From NCBI RefSeq assembly GCF_014873755.1, contig NZ_JADBEG010000001.1, positions 7,104,501-7,168,500 on the forward strand: DNA of 64,000 bases, written 5' to 3'. This document shows positions 1 to 7,893 of this stretch, one piece after another (positions within the stretch are counted from its first letter, which is position 1; each line of letters opens with the position of its first letter). The position numbers and the translations under genes are program-made. The notes beneath the pieces were generated by a model. That model did no database searches. It was not told the origin of the DNA and saw nothing but the letters and a program-made list of their open reading frames with translations. The stretch comes from Amycolatopsis lexingtonensis. Lineage in GTDB: Bacteria; Actinomycetota; Actinomycetes; Mycobacteriales; Pseudonocardiaceae.

Positions 1-1850
1 TCCCGGGACTGCTGCTCGGTCTCGCGGCCGGTTTGCGCGGCTGGGCCTTGGCCGGGCTGGCGCCGTTGTCGAGCTACGCGATCGGCGGGCTGACCGGACC
101 GTGGACCGCGGCGCTGGGATTGCCCTTCAACGCGGTGACTTACGCCGTTTCCACGGTCGTTTTCGTCGCGGTCGCGTTCGGTGCCCGGAAACTGGCGGTG
201 CGCCGCCGGCCGCCGGAGCCGGAGCCCGGCTTGTGGGCGCGGCGCGGGCACCTCGCGGTGGGGGCGTGCCTGCTCGTCGCGGCCGCCGCCGGCCTGTCCG
301 CGGCCCTGCTCGGAATGGGCCGCCTCGGTGCGCTGCCGCAGGGCTTCGACGCGGTCTACCACGGCAACGCGGTCCGCTACATCGCCGACACCGGCGACGG
401 CGGCCTGTTCGGCACCGGCCAGGTGAACTGGTACGGGGACGCGGCGCCGGTGTTCTACCCGAACGGGTACCACCTGCTGGCCTCGGTGACCTACCGGCTG
501 AGCGGGGCGTCGATCCCGGAGACGCTGGACGCGAACACCGTGCTGCTGCCGGGCTTGCTCGCGTTGTCGCTGGTGACGCTGGTGCGCGAGTTCCGCGGCC
601 GCGCGGTGCTGGCCGGCGCGGTGGCGCTGACGGCGGTGGCGCCGGTGATGGGCGTCTACGAGTCGATGGACCGCGGCCCGCTGCTGCCGTTCGCGCTGGG
701 GGTGGCGCTGACGCCGCTGGGCGCGGTGGCCCTGCACCGGTACCTCGAGCGGGCGGCGCCGGACACCGGCCTGGTGCTGGTGCTGGCCGGTGTGGGCCTG
801 CTGTGCGTCCACTCGTCGACGTTGTTCGGCGGCATCCTGTTCGCCGGGCCGCTGCTGGTGCAGCGCTGGCTCACGGGGTGGCGCCGGATCGGCCGCGACC
901 TGCTCGCGCTGCTGCCGATCGCGGTGGCGTCGCTGGTGGTGGCGTGGCTGCAGCTGTCCGGCGCGCTGGGCCTGGCCACCGGCGCGGTGCCGTACTACGG
1001 CTGGCCTAGCGAGTACCGCGCGTCGACGGCGCTGGGGGCGCTGCTGGGGTTCCAGCACTTCGAGCCGCACCCGCAGGTATGGCTCTCGGTGGCGTTGTTC
1101 CTGGGCATCGTGTTCTTCGCGCGGGCGGGCGCGCTGCGCTGGATCGGCCTGACGGCGGCCGTGACGGGCCTGGCGTACATCGCGGTGGCGTCGTCGAACG
1201 CGCCGATCGTGATGGCGCTGTCCCGCCCGTGGTGGGACGACCCGTACCGCTTCTTCTCGATGGCGGCGATCCCGCTGTCCGTCCTGGCCGCGCACGGCCT
1301 GGCGTCGGCACAGGCCTGGCTGCGCGACCGCCTGCCCGCCCGGATCCCGGCGGTGGCCACCGCGGTGGTGGTGCTGCTGGGGTTCGTGGTGCTGTCGAAC
1401 GGCCTGTACGTCCGCTCCAACGGCGCCCGCGTGTACACCGGCTACCAGGCGGCGGACCCGGCGAAGCTGCGCACGACGCCCGGCGAGATCGCCGCGATGG
1501 AGGAACTCGGCCGGCTCGCGCGCCCGGGCGAATGGGCGATGAACGACCGTTTCGACGGAACGGCGTGGACCTATGCTTTGTCGGGTATTCGCACGGTCGC
1601 CGGGCATTTCGACGAAACTTTGCCGCCGAAGGACGCGCTCTTGCTGGCGGAGCGGTTTCACGATTACGAGAGCGACCCCGCGGTGCGTGCCGCGGTGCGG
1701 CGGTTGAACGTGCATTGGGTGATTTTGGGCAAGCCGTCGACGGAGCCAGGAAAGCCTTATCAGCCGGGGTTGATCGGATTGGCGGGTGCGCCGTTCTTGA
1801 AGGAGGCTTTCCGCAACTCGGACGCGGTGATCTACCGGCTGGTGGCCTGA
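1..1850 (+). CDS. DUF6541 family polytopic membrane protein, 5' end cut by window edge
   Basis: The reading frame is open from the first bases of the window, so the N-terminus lies upstream; about 616 residues are visible. It is a hydrophobic multi-spanning protein followed by a soluble C-terminal part of about 130 residues. Its sequence style (an extracytoplasmic loop rich in D, Y and H near 'GFDAVYHGN' and 'FYPNGYH', then many helices) matches the actinobacterial DUF6541 family. Members are often encoded beside glycosyltransferases and are suspected to act in surface polysaccharide assembly, but no reaction has been established. It converges with the flippase-like gene at 2251-3219, and the acyl-sugar genes that follow make a cell-envelope role reasonable. 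The family assignment is from recognition only. Confidence 0.8.
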   Translation, partial: PGLLLGLAAGLRGWALAGLAPLSSYAIGGLTGPWTAALGLPFNAVTYAVSTVVFVAVAFGARKLAVRRRPPEPEPGLWARRGHLAVGACLLVAAAAGLSAALLGMGRLGALPQGFDAVYHGNAVRYIADTGDGGLFGTGQVNWYGDAAPVFYPNGYHLLASVTYRLSGASIPETLDANTVLLPGLLALSLVTLVREFRGRAVLAGAVALTAVAPVMGVYESMDRGPLLPFALGVALTPLGAVALHRYLERAAPDTGLVLVLAGVGLLCVHSSTLFGGILFAGPLLVQRWLTGWRRIGRDLLALLPIAVASLVVAWLQLSGALGLATGAVPYYGWPSEYRASTALGALLGFQHFEPHPQVWLSVALFLGIVFFARAGALRWIGLTAAVTGLAYIAVASSNAPIVMALSRPWWDDPYRFFSMAAIPLSVLAAHGLASAQAWLRDRLPARIPAVATAVVVLLGFVVLSNGLYVRSNGARVYTGYQAADPAKLRTTPGEIAAMEELGRLARPGEWAMNDRFDGTAWTYALSGIRTVAGHFDETLPPKDALLLAERFHDYESDPAVRAAVRRLNVHWVILGKPSTEPGKPYQPGLIGLAGAPFLKEAFRNSDAVIYRLVA

Positions 1851-1857
1851 CCCCGAG

Positions 1858-1911
1858 TTGTCCACATGTGCGTAAGCCCTGTGGACAACCTGTGGGTGAC
1901 CCTGTGGACGG
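1858..1911. promoter_or_regulatory. cluster of DnaA-box sequences
   Basis: TTGTCCACA, the actinobacterial DnaA-box consensus, is at 1858-1866. Its exact reverse complement is at 1880-1888, so the two face each other across 13 nt. A third weaker copy (TGTGGACGG) is at 1903-1911. They lie just past the stop of the DUF6541 gene, in a 400-bp gap between convergent genes. The first two copies also form the arms of a 10-bp inverted repeat (1857-1866 and 1880-1889), so a terminator hairpin is an alternative reading. There is no T-tract. Confidence 0.6.
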
Positions 1912-2020
1912 CGTCGGCGGAGTCGGATCGGCGCGCCGGTCGCGGGCCTGGCAGGGTCCGGTCACGCCCCTTCATGCCGGTGTCCCGGTGAGGTCGGGCG
2001 GCACCGGCGGCTTCTGCGGT

Positions 2021-2043
2021 GTCGCGAATGACTCATTCGCGAC
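2021..2043. repeat. perfect inverted repeat, REP-like hairpin between convergent genes
   Basis: GTCGCGAATG (2021-2030) and CATTCGCGAC (2034-2043) are perfect 10-bp arms around a 3-nt loop. Either strand translates to a VANDSFAT/VANESFAT-like peptide. From memory such peptides recur in spurious Amycolatopsis gene calls, which suggests a dispersed palindromic repeat. Its place between convergent genes also suits a bidirectional terminator. The rest of the 1851-2250 gap shows no convincing gene. Confidence 0.65.
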
Positions 2044-2250
2044 CTTGGTGTAGCCCTGACCTGGGACCCCGAACGCCACCGGGAGCCAGGCGGAGCTGGG
2101 TGAGGACTGGGCGGCGCCAGGGCTCGCAAGGTGGGCGAGGATGGAGCGGGCCGGCCACGCGCGCGGGCTGAGGGCCGAGCAGGTGCAGCGAGATAGCCGG
2201 ACAGAGCCTCGTCGCCAAGCCGGACGGGTCTCGGCGGTGGGCAACTCCGG

Positions 2251-3219
2251 TCAGGCGGCGGTGGTCACCGGGCTGGTCGAGCGGGCCGCCACCGCGGCGA
2301 TGCCCGCCGTCAGGAGGTCGGCCACCGTGAACATCACGCGGGAGGCCACCGCGAAGGCCGTGGCCTGGCCGACCGTCAGGCCGCTCGCCGTCAGGACCGC
2401 GACCTGGGCCACCTCGCGGACGCCGACGCCGCTGGGGAGGATGAACGCGAACGTGCCGACCGTCATCGCCACCGCCATCGCGCCCACGCAGAGCACGAAG
2501 CCGCTGAAGCCCGGGGTGCCGACCGAGTTGGCCAGCAGCCAGAGGTGGATGCCCTGCAGGCACCAGGCCGCCGTCGAGGCGCCGAAGACCTTGCCGACCA
2601 CCTTCCAGCCCAGCGGGTGGGCCAGCGGCGGGCGGCGGAGGATGCGCAGCACCAGCGACGTTCCCCAGGTCAGGACCTTCGGGTGCAGCATGGCCAGGCC
2701 GACCGGGATGAGCACGAACAGCCACAGCGCGCGCGGGCTGTTGCTGAACACCCCCGGGGCCGCCAGGAGCGACACCACCAGCGCCGAGACCACGCCGACG
2801 CCCAGCTGGATCAGGGAGCCGGTGAAGATCCGGGCCCGGGCCAGGCCCGCCTTGCGGCCCAGCTCCATCTGCAGGAGGTACGCCCACACCGAGCCCGGCA
2901 CGTACTTGCCGAGCGAGCCGACCAGGCAGATCTGGGCGCCGCGGGCGTAGCCGATCGGCTTGCCGAGGTCGTCGACCATCACCTGCCAGCCCCAGGTCGA
3001 CACCATGATCGCCGCGACCAGGGCGAGCAGGCTCAGCAGCGACGACTGCCAGGCGACGTCGCGCAGGGTGTGCCAGAACTCGCCCCAGTTCGAGGCGAGC
3101 TGCTTGGCCGCGAAGCCGATGACCAGCAGGATCGCGACCCATCTGACGACGTCGAGGACTTTCGCCTTGGTGGACTTCGGCGGCTTGCCGGCAGCCGGCA
3201 AGTCCTCAACTGTCGTCAT
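2251..3219 (-). CDS. lysylphosphatidylglycerol synthase TM-region / flippase-like membrane protein (UPF0104)
   Basis: 322 residues with a short basic cytoplasmic N-terminus and then about eight hydrophobic segments from residue 28 on. The pattern, including an early 'NWGEFWHTL' loop and a 'GSLGKYVPGSVWAYL' stretch near residue 110, is that of the flippase-like domain of MprF and the UPF0104 family. These proteins move or anchor lipid-linked substrates, but the substrate here is unknown. There is no aminoacyl-transferase domain, so it is not a complete MprF. It is the last gene of the minus-strand operon that starts at 8613, with 12 nt to the LuxC-like gene and a GGAG ribosome site upstream. 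A role in exporting the product of that cluster is an inference. Confidence 0.8.
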   Translation of the reverse strand: MTTVEDLPAAGKPPKSTKAKVLDVVRWVAILLVIGFAAKQLASNWGEFWHTLRDVAWQSSLLSLLALVAAIMVSTWGWQVMVDDLGKPIGYARGAQICLVGSLGKYVPGSVWAYLLQMELGRKAGLARARIFTGSLIQLGVGVVSALVVSLLAAPGVFSNSPRALWLFVLIPVGLAMLHPKVLTWGTSLVLRILRRPPLAHPLGWKVVGKVFGASTAAWCLQGIHLWLLANSVGTPGFSGFVLCVGAMAVAMTVGTFAFILPSGVGVREVAQVAVLTASGLTVGQATAFAVASRVMFTVADLLTAGIAAVAARSTSPVTTAA

Positions 3220-3231
3220 CGACGGGTCTCC

Positions 3232-4476
3232 TCAGGCCTGCACCGTGACCAGGCGGCTGAACTCGGAGAGCAGATCGTAACCGTCCCAGACCGCCGAGAA
3301 CGTCAGGGCGCTGCCGAATGGCACGATCCGGTCGACTCCGCGGCCCGCCAGCTCGTGCGCGAACGCCGTCAGCTCCTCGGCGGTGAAGCCGAATTGGCTG
3401 ACCGTCTGGTCCTTGCGGAGGACGATCGGCACCAGATCGGACAAAGTGGACACCTGCGCGTTCGCGAACGTGCCCGCGCCGAGCCACTCGCGGGGCAGCA
3501 CCGCCGGGTCGGCCAGCTCGAGGGTCGCCAGGCCGTTGCCCTGGAACGCGATCTCCTTGACCAGGCCGTCGACCGCCGCGCCGTACGCCGACACGCGCTT
3601 CTGGACGGCCATCGCGGGCTCGGTGACGTGCTGCTTCGTCTCCAGGACCGCCGCCAGCAGGGTGCGGAACTCCTGGCCGGCCTCGCGCGCCCCGGCCTCG
3701 TCGCCGACCCAGAACACCGCGCGCGGCGACGAGCAAGCGGCCTGGTCGAACCAGTACGAGTCGTTGTAGAAGCCCTCGGCGGCCGCGCGGCGCTCCGCTT
3801 CGGAGGCCCGCTGCCAGCCCGCCACCGAGGCGACGGCGAAGGACGAGCGGTCCGGGAACGTCAGGTCACGGGCGTGCGGCGCCAGCGGGTACTTCCGGAG
3901 CGCCGCGACCGAGCCGTCGCCACCCCAGATGACGCGCAGGTCGGCGGCCAGGGACAGGGCGCCGCTCACCTCGTCGCTGCGGTCGTAGGTCACCATGCGC
4001 TGGGTCGCCGTGACGGCCTCCGCGACCGAAGCGTCCACTTCGGACAGTGCGGCGTTCAGCGCCTCCAGCACCGCCTCCGCGGCGCCCGCCGAGCGCGACG
4101 AGACCCGGACGACGTTGTGGTTGCCCGCCAGCGCGGACAGCGCCCAGGAGTAGACGAAGATCGTGTCGACGTTCGCCGGGGGCACGTGGAACACCAGGCC
4201 ACGCGGGAACCGCAGCGCGCTACCCGAAGTGTCCAGAGTGGACAGCGCCTTGGCGATCTCGCCCTTGCGCAGGAAGAAGCCGAGCGACGCCAGCTCCGGG
4301 AACCGCCGGGCGGTGGCCGGGGCCAGCAGCTTGCGGGCGAACTTCGTGACGAACTCGACGATCCGCGGGTCGCCGACGCGCAGCCGGCCACCGGGCGGCT
4401 CGGCGCGCAGCTGCTCGACCAGGGAACCGACCTCGACCGGAGCCGACTCGGGGAAACGCTGGGTCAGGGAAGTCAC
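3232..4476 (-). CDS. LuxC-like acyl-CoA/acyl-protein reductase
   Basis: 414 residues. The fold belongs to the aldehyde dehydrogenase superfamily in its LuxC branch, which uses NADPH to reduce an enzyme-bound acyl thioester to an aldehyde. The likely nucleophile is Cys248 in 'DQAACSSPRAV', the LuxC-type active-site context. Residues 98-125 ('HVPPANVDTIF' and on) fit the start of the nucleotide-binding region. The GTG start at 4476 overlaps the stop of the LuxE-like gene (GTGA, 4473-4476), so the two are translationally coupled, as LuxE and LuxC partners should be. The acyl substrate cannot be read from the sequence. No luciferase genes are nearby. Confidence 0.85.
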   Translation of the reverse strand: MTSLTQRFPESAPVEVGSLVEQLRAEPPGGRLRVGDPRIVEFVTKFARKLLAPATARRFPELASLGFFLRKGEIAKALSTLDTSGSALRFPRGLVFHVPPANVDTIFVYSWALSALAGNHNVVRVSSRSAGAAEAVLEALNAALSEVDASVAEAVTATQRMVTYDRSDEVSGALSLAADLRVIWGGDGSVAALRKYPLAPHARDLTFPDRSSFAVASVAGWQRASEAERRAAAEGFYNDSYWFDQAACSSPRAVFWVGDEAGAREAGQEFRTLLAAVLETKQHVTEPAMAVQKRVSAYGAAVDGLVKEIAFQGNGLATLELADPAVLPREWLGAGTFANAQVSTLSDLVPIVLRKDQTVSQFGFTAEELTAFAHELAGRGVDRIVPFGSALTFSAVWDGYDLLSEFSRLVTVQA

Positions 4477-5525
4477 GCCGCCGCTCCCGAGAAGGTGTCC
4501 GAACAGCCGCGGGCCTCGGCCTTGGGCAGCCGGCCGAGCACGGAGAAGTGCTTGCCCGGCCAGTCGCCGTCGTCGATGCCGTTGCAGACGCCGAGGTCTT
4601 CGGTCAGCAGCACGTGGCCCGGGTACGACGTCGGCAGCGTCGAGACGACCTCGATCACGCCCGGCTCGCCGACCGGCTGCTCTTCCCACGTCTCCGGGTT
4701 CCGGATCACGACGTCGGCGAAGTCCGGGCAGTACAGCGAGTTGCCGGACGGGCCCTCGACGAACACGGTGCCGATCTGCTCGATCATCCCGTAGTAGTTG
4801 TGGATCCGGGTGAGCCCGGTGTCTTCCTTGAAGCGCCGCCGGAACTCGGTGTTGTCGACCGCGCGGTCGATCAGCTTCTTCCAGCCACCGGAGTGGATCA
4901 GGATGCCGTTCGACAGGTCGAGGCCGTTGTCCCGCGCGACCTCGTAGAGGTACAGCCAGACCATGAAGGTGAAGCCGAAGATCAGGAAGGGCTTGTCGCC
5001 GTACTCGGCCAGGAACTTCTTGACGGCTTCGACGTCGGGCTTGTCGTTCTCGTCGAGCACGTACGTGTGCTTGCGGCCGAAGTTCGCCATGCCCAGCACG
5101 CCCGCGCCGCGCGCGGAGAACGAGCGGCGGTTCTTGATGATGCCGATGGTGTCGACCATCAGCATCGGCAGCCGCTCGCCGCCGAGGACCTCCTGCAGGG
5201 TCGCGCCGAGCTGCTTGGTCTGCGCGCCCGCCGCCTCCTTGTCCAGGTAGATCCGCGACGCGCCGGCCCCCGTCGTGCCCGACGACGTCAGCGTCTTGAA
5301 GACCTCGCTGTCCGGCACCGACTTCAGGTCGTGCGTCTTGAACATCCGCACCGGCAGCCACGGCAGGTCGGCGATCGAGCCGAAAGCCGCGTCCGGCGCG
5401 ATTCCCAGCGACGACAGGATCCGGTCATAGCCTTCGGAGTTTGCCCGGTGGTGGGCCGTCAACGAGGCCAGTTCGGGCAGCAGCAAGGCCTCCCGGTCAG
5501 CCTGCGACCGAGTGAACACGCTCAT
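4473..5525 (-). CDS. LuxE-like acyl-protein synthetase / acyltransferase
   Basis: 350 residues of the LuxE/PaaK family, which activates a carboxylic acid with ATP and passes the acyl group to a partner. Visible motifs are the phosphate-binding 'TSSGTTGAGAS' near residue 80, 'IHNYYGMIEQIG' in the middle and 'LLTEDLG' near the C-terminus. Length matches LuxE. It lies between an acyl-AMP ligase (start overlap ATGA, 5522-5525) and a LuxC-like reductase, giving a complete acyl activation and reduction pair. In luminous bacteria this pair makes long-chain aldehyde for luciferase. Here the context is amino-sugar synthesis, so the aldehyde or acyl group probably serves a surface glycan or lipid (inference). 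Confidence 0.85.
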   Translation of the reverse strand: MSVFTRSQADREALLLPELASLTAHHRANSEGYDRILSSLGIAPDAAFGSIADLPWLPVRMFKTHDLKSVPDSEVFKTLTSSGTTGAGASRIYLDKEAAGAQTKQLGATLQEVLGGERLPMLMVDTIGIIKNRRSFSARGAGVLGMANFGRKHTYVLDENDKPDVEAVKKFLAEYGDKPFLIFGFTFMVWLYLYEVARDNGLDLSNGILIHSGGWKKLIDRAVDNTEFRRRFKEDTGLTRIHNYYGMIEQIGTVFVEGPSGNSLYCPDFADVVIRNPETWEEQPVGEPGVIEVVSTLPTSYPGHVLLTEDLGVCNGIDDGDWPGKHFSVLGRLPKAEARGCSDTFSGAAA

Positions 5526-6916
5526 ACCTTCGCCTCCAGGGACCGGTAGTCGATCTTGCCGCTGGCCAGCAGCGGCACGGTGTCGATCGGGCGGACGTCG
5601 AACCCGCTGGCGTGCAGGTGCAGCCGCTCGGACAGCGCCCTCGACGCGTCCTTGCAGATCGCTTTGTCGACACCCTCCGCGAACAGCACGACCTTGTCGC
5701 CGGCGGGCACCGCCGCCACGACGTCGATCCCGACCGCCGCCGCGCGGGCCGCCTGCTCGAGGTCGTCGAGGCTGACGCGGTTGCCGAACACCTTGCCGAT
5801 GCGCTTGAGCCGCCCGGTGATGAACAGGTACCCCTCTTCGTCGAGGTACCCGAGGTCACCGGTGGCGAGCACGCCGCCGTATTCGTCGCCCTTGGCCAGG
5901 CCGGACTCGTCGTCCGCGTAACCCAGCATCACATTGGGCCCACGGTAGACGACCTCACCGACAATTTTCGGGTGCGTGGTCTCCGACCCGTCGTCGCGAC
6001 GGACCGAGAACTTCCCGCCCGGCAGCGCCGGCCCGGCGGAACCGAGCTTTTCGGCCAGCCGTTCGGCGGGCACGGTCGTCATCCGCGGCGCGGCCTCGGT
6101 CTGGCCGTACATGACGTACATCCGGCCGCCGACGGCCAGCATCTTGTCGTTGAACTCGGCGATCAGGTCGTCGCGCAGCTTCCCGCCGGCCTGCGTCAGC
6201 GTGCGCAGCGTCGGGTACTTCGCGGGGTCGAACTTGAGCCGCCGCAGCATTTCGTAGTGGTACGGGACGCCCGAAAGGGACGTGACGCCGTAGGTGTTCA
6301 CCGCGTCCCAAAAGCCGCGGCCGAGCACGCCGGACGGCTCGATGACGATGGTCGCGTCCCGCACCAGGTGTGAGTTCAGCACCGACAGGCCGTAGCTGTA
6401 GTGCAGCGGCAGGCAGGTGGGCGCGACCTCGTCGGCGTCGATGTGCAGCACCTGCGCGATGGCGTCGGCGTTGGCCAGGATCGCCTGCCGCGAGAGCCGC
6501 ACGAGCTTCGGGTTGCCGGTGGACCCGCTGGTCGGGAGCAGCACGGCCAGGTCGGGGTGCGGCTGGACGCCCTCTTCCGCGGAGCGGACCCAGTCGGAGC
6601 CCTGCACGCTGTACCCGTCGGGCGCGTCGCCCGAAGCCGACAGCACCGCCGCCGGGCGGAAGCGCGAGACCAGCCCGGCCAGCACGTCGGCGTCCAGCGC
6701 CGGGTCGATCAGCGCGATCGCCCGGCCGGATTCGAACGCGCCGAGGTAGGTCAGCACGCTCGGCAGGTCGACCGACATTCGCGCGAACACGACGCCGACC
6801 GGCAGCCCGGCCAGCTCTTCCATCCGCTTGCCGACCTCGGCCGACAGTTCCGCGCCCGCCAGCGTGCGGCCCCCGGCCACATCGACCAGCCGGGCTCCCG
6901 CACCCAACAGCGTCAC
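5522..6916 (-). CDS. AMP-binding acyl-CoA/acyl-ACP synthetase
   Basis: 464 residues, a compact ANL-superfamily adenylating enzyme. The phosphate loop is 'LLPTSGSTGNPKLVRLS', followed by 'MYGQTEAAPRM', 'TGDLGYLDEEG', 'GRLKRIGKVFGNRV' and a C-terminal 'ASGKIDYRSLE' with the catalytic lysine, so all core motifs are present. It should activate an acid to acyl-AMP and pass it to CoA or to the carrier protein encoded two genes upstream. It starts at GTG 6916, overlapping the SDR stop by 4 nt. A ligase, SDR, ACP, LuxE and LuxC in one operon suggests a dedicated acyl chain. Chain length and specificity are unknown. Confidence 0.85.
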   Translation of the reverse strand: MTLLGAGARLVDVAGGRTLAGAELSAEVGKRMEELAGLPVGVVFARMSVDLPSVLTYLGAFESGRAIALIDPALDADVLAGLVSRFRPAAVLSASGDAPDGYSVQGSDWVRSAEEGVQPHPDLAVLLPTSGSTGNPKLVRLSRQAILANADAIAQVLHIDADEVAPTCLPLHYSYGLSVLNSHLVRDATIVIEPSGVLGRGFWDAVNTYGVTSLSGVPYHYEMLRRLKFDPAKYPTLRTLTQAGGKLRDDLIAEFNDKMLAVGGRMYVMYGQTEAAPRMTTVPAERLAEKLGSAGPALPGGKFSVRRDDGSETTHPKIVGEVVYRGPNVMLGYADDESGLAKGDEYGGVLATGDLGYLDEEGYLFITGRLKRIGKVFGNRVSLDDLEQAARAAAVGIDVVAAVPAGDKVVLFAEGVDKAICKDASRALSERLHLHASGFDVRPIDTVPLLASGKIDYRSLEAKV

Positions 6917-7644
6917 AACACCAAGCCTCCGTCGACGCCCAGCACCTGACCGGTGATGAACGAAGCCTCATCACTCACCAGGAACCGGATCGCGTTCGCC
7001 ACTTCTTCCGCGCGGCCGAGGCGCCCGAGGGGCGTCTTGCCGGCGTTCTCCGCCTTCGCGTCCTCGCTCAGGCCCGCGGTCAGGTCGGTTTCGATCACGC
7101 CCGGCGCGACCGCGTTGACGCGGATGCCGGACCGGCCGAGCTCCTTCGCCGCCGACTTCGCGATGTTCGCCACCGCTGCCTTCGACGCCGCGTACACCGT
7201 CTGACCGGCGCTCCCGTGCTCGCCGACGATCGAGGCGAGCACCACGATCGCGCCGGTCTTCTTCCGCATCATCGCCCGGGCCGCGGCCTGGACGGTGTGC
7301 AGCGTGCCGGCGACGTTCGTGCTCAGCGTCGTGTCGACGAGCTCCTCGCGGATCATCCCGAGGAGCGCGTCCTCCATGATCCCGGCGTTCGCCACGACGA
7401 TGTCGAGCCTGCCGTGCTCCTTCGCGACGCCCCTGACCAGCGACGACACCGCTTTGGCGTCGGTGACGTCGAGGGCGAGCCCGGAGGCCGCGCCCACCGA
7501 AGCGGCCGCCTCCTTGGCCCGGGCTTCGTCCCGGCCGGTGAGCACCACCGTCGCGCCCGCCTCGGCGAGCGCGCGGGCGGTGGCCAGGCCGATCCCCCGC
7601 GTCCCGCCGGTGACGAGCGCGACGCGACCGGAAAGATCAGTCAT
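6913..7644 (-). CDS. SDR family oxidoreductase, FabG-like 3-oxoacyl-ACP reductase
   Basis: 243 residues, a classical short-chain dehydrogenase. The cofactor loop is 'TGGTRGIG' (residues 12-19), 'NAG' is at 86-88, and the catalytic Ser138, Tyr151 and Lys155 are present ('VYAASK'). The C-terminal 'FITGQVLGVDGG' is typical of FabG. The neighbouring acyl carrier protein suggests that it reduces a 3-oxoacyl group to 3-hydroxyacyl on ACP. That would suit the LpxA-like enzyme two genes upstream, because LpxA proteins often use 3-hydroxyacyl-ACP. It overlaps the ACP gene by 8 nt. Action on a sugar is the alternative. Confidence 0.85.
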   Translation of the reverse strand: MTDLSGRVALVTGGTRGIGLATARALAEAGATVVLTGRDEARAKEAAASVGAASGLALDVTDAKAVSSLVRGVAKEHGRLDIVVANAGIMEDALLGMIREELVDTTLSTNVAGTLHTVQAAARAMMRKKTGAIVVLASIVGEHGSAGQTVYAASKAAVANIAKSAAKELGRSGIRVNAVAPGVIETDLTAGLSEDAKAENAGKTPLGRLGRAEEVANAIRFLVSDEASFITGQVLGVDGGLVL

Positions 7645-7882
7645 TCTTCGACTGGAGCTCGGTGACCATGTCCACGGCGACCTTGAAGCTCGACATGTCG
7701 ATGACCTGGTCGGTGTCGAACTCGACGTCGAACTCGTCCTCGATGGCCGCGACCAGCGCCATGTGGCCGACCGAGTCCCACGCCTCGAGGTCGCGGTACT
7801 TCAGGTTCTCGACGTCCACGTCGGCGTCGAGGTCCAGCGCCTCGACGAAGACCTCGCGCAGCTTGGGGGCGACATCCGCCAT
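7637..7882 (-). CDS. acyl carrier protein
   Basis: 81 residues, acidic, with the phosphopantetheine site 'EAWDSVGHM' where Ser37 would carry the arm. Length and helix pattern are those of a discrete ACP. The ATG at 7882 is preceded by a GGAG-like site and lies 11 nt after the stop of the LpxA-like gene. Genome-wide fatty-acid ACP usually sits with fabD and fabF. This copy is embedded among an acyl-AMP ligase, an SDR, LuxE/LuxC and an acyltransferase, so it is probably a dedicated carrier for this pathway. Confidence 0.92.
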   Translation of the reverse strand: MADVAPKLREVFVEALDLDADVDVENLKYRDLEAWDSVGHMALVAAIEDEFDVEFDTDQVIDMSSFKVAVDMVTELQSKND

Positions 7883-7893
7883 GGTGATTGCTC

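Noticed and set aside
1858..1911. oriC
   Set aside because: Only about three boxes are present, there is no AT-rich unwinding region, and dnaA/dnaN are absent. Actinobacterial origins have many more boxes.
1972..2244. 90-residue open frame between the convergent genes
   Set aside because: It contains the hairpin repeat (VANESFAT) and looks like translated repeat DNA rather than a gene.
2545..4794. Long open frame opposite the flippase-like, LuxC and LuxE genes
   Set aside because: The translation is Arg/Gln/Ala-rich without any family motif, and the opposite strand has intact conserved enzymes.
3232..5525. Bioluminescence (lux) operon
   Set aside because: LuxC- and LuxE-like genes are present, but there is no luxA, luxB or luxD nearby and the context is sugar and ACP chemistry.
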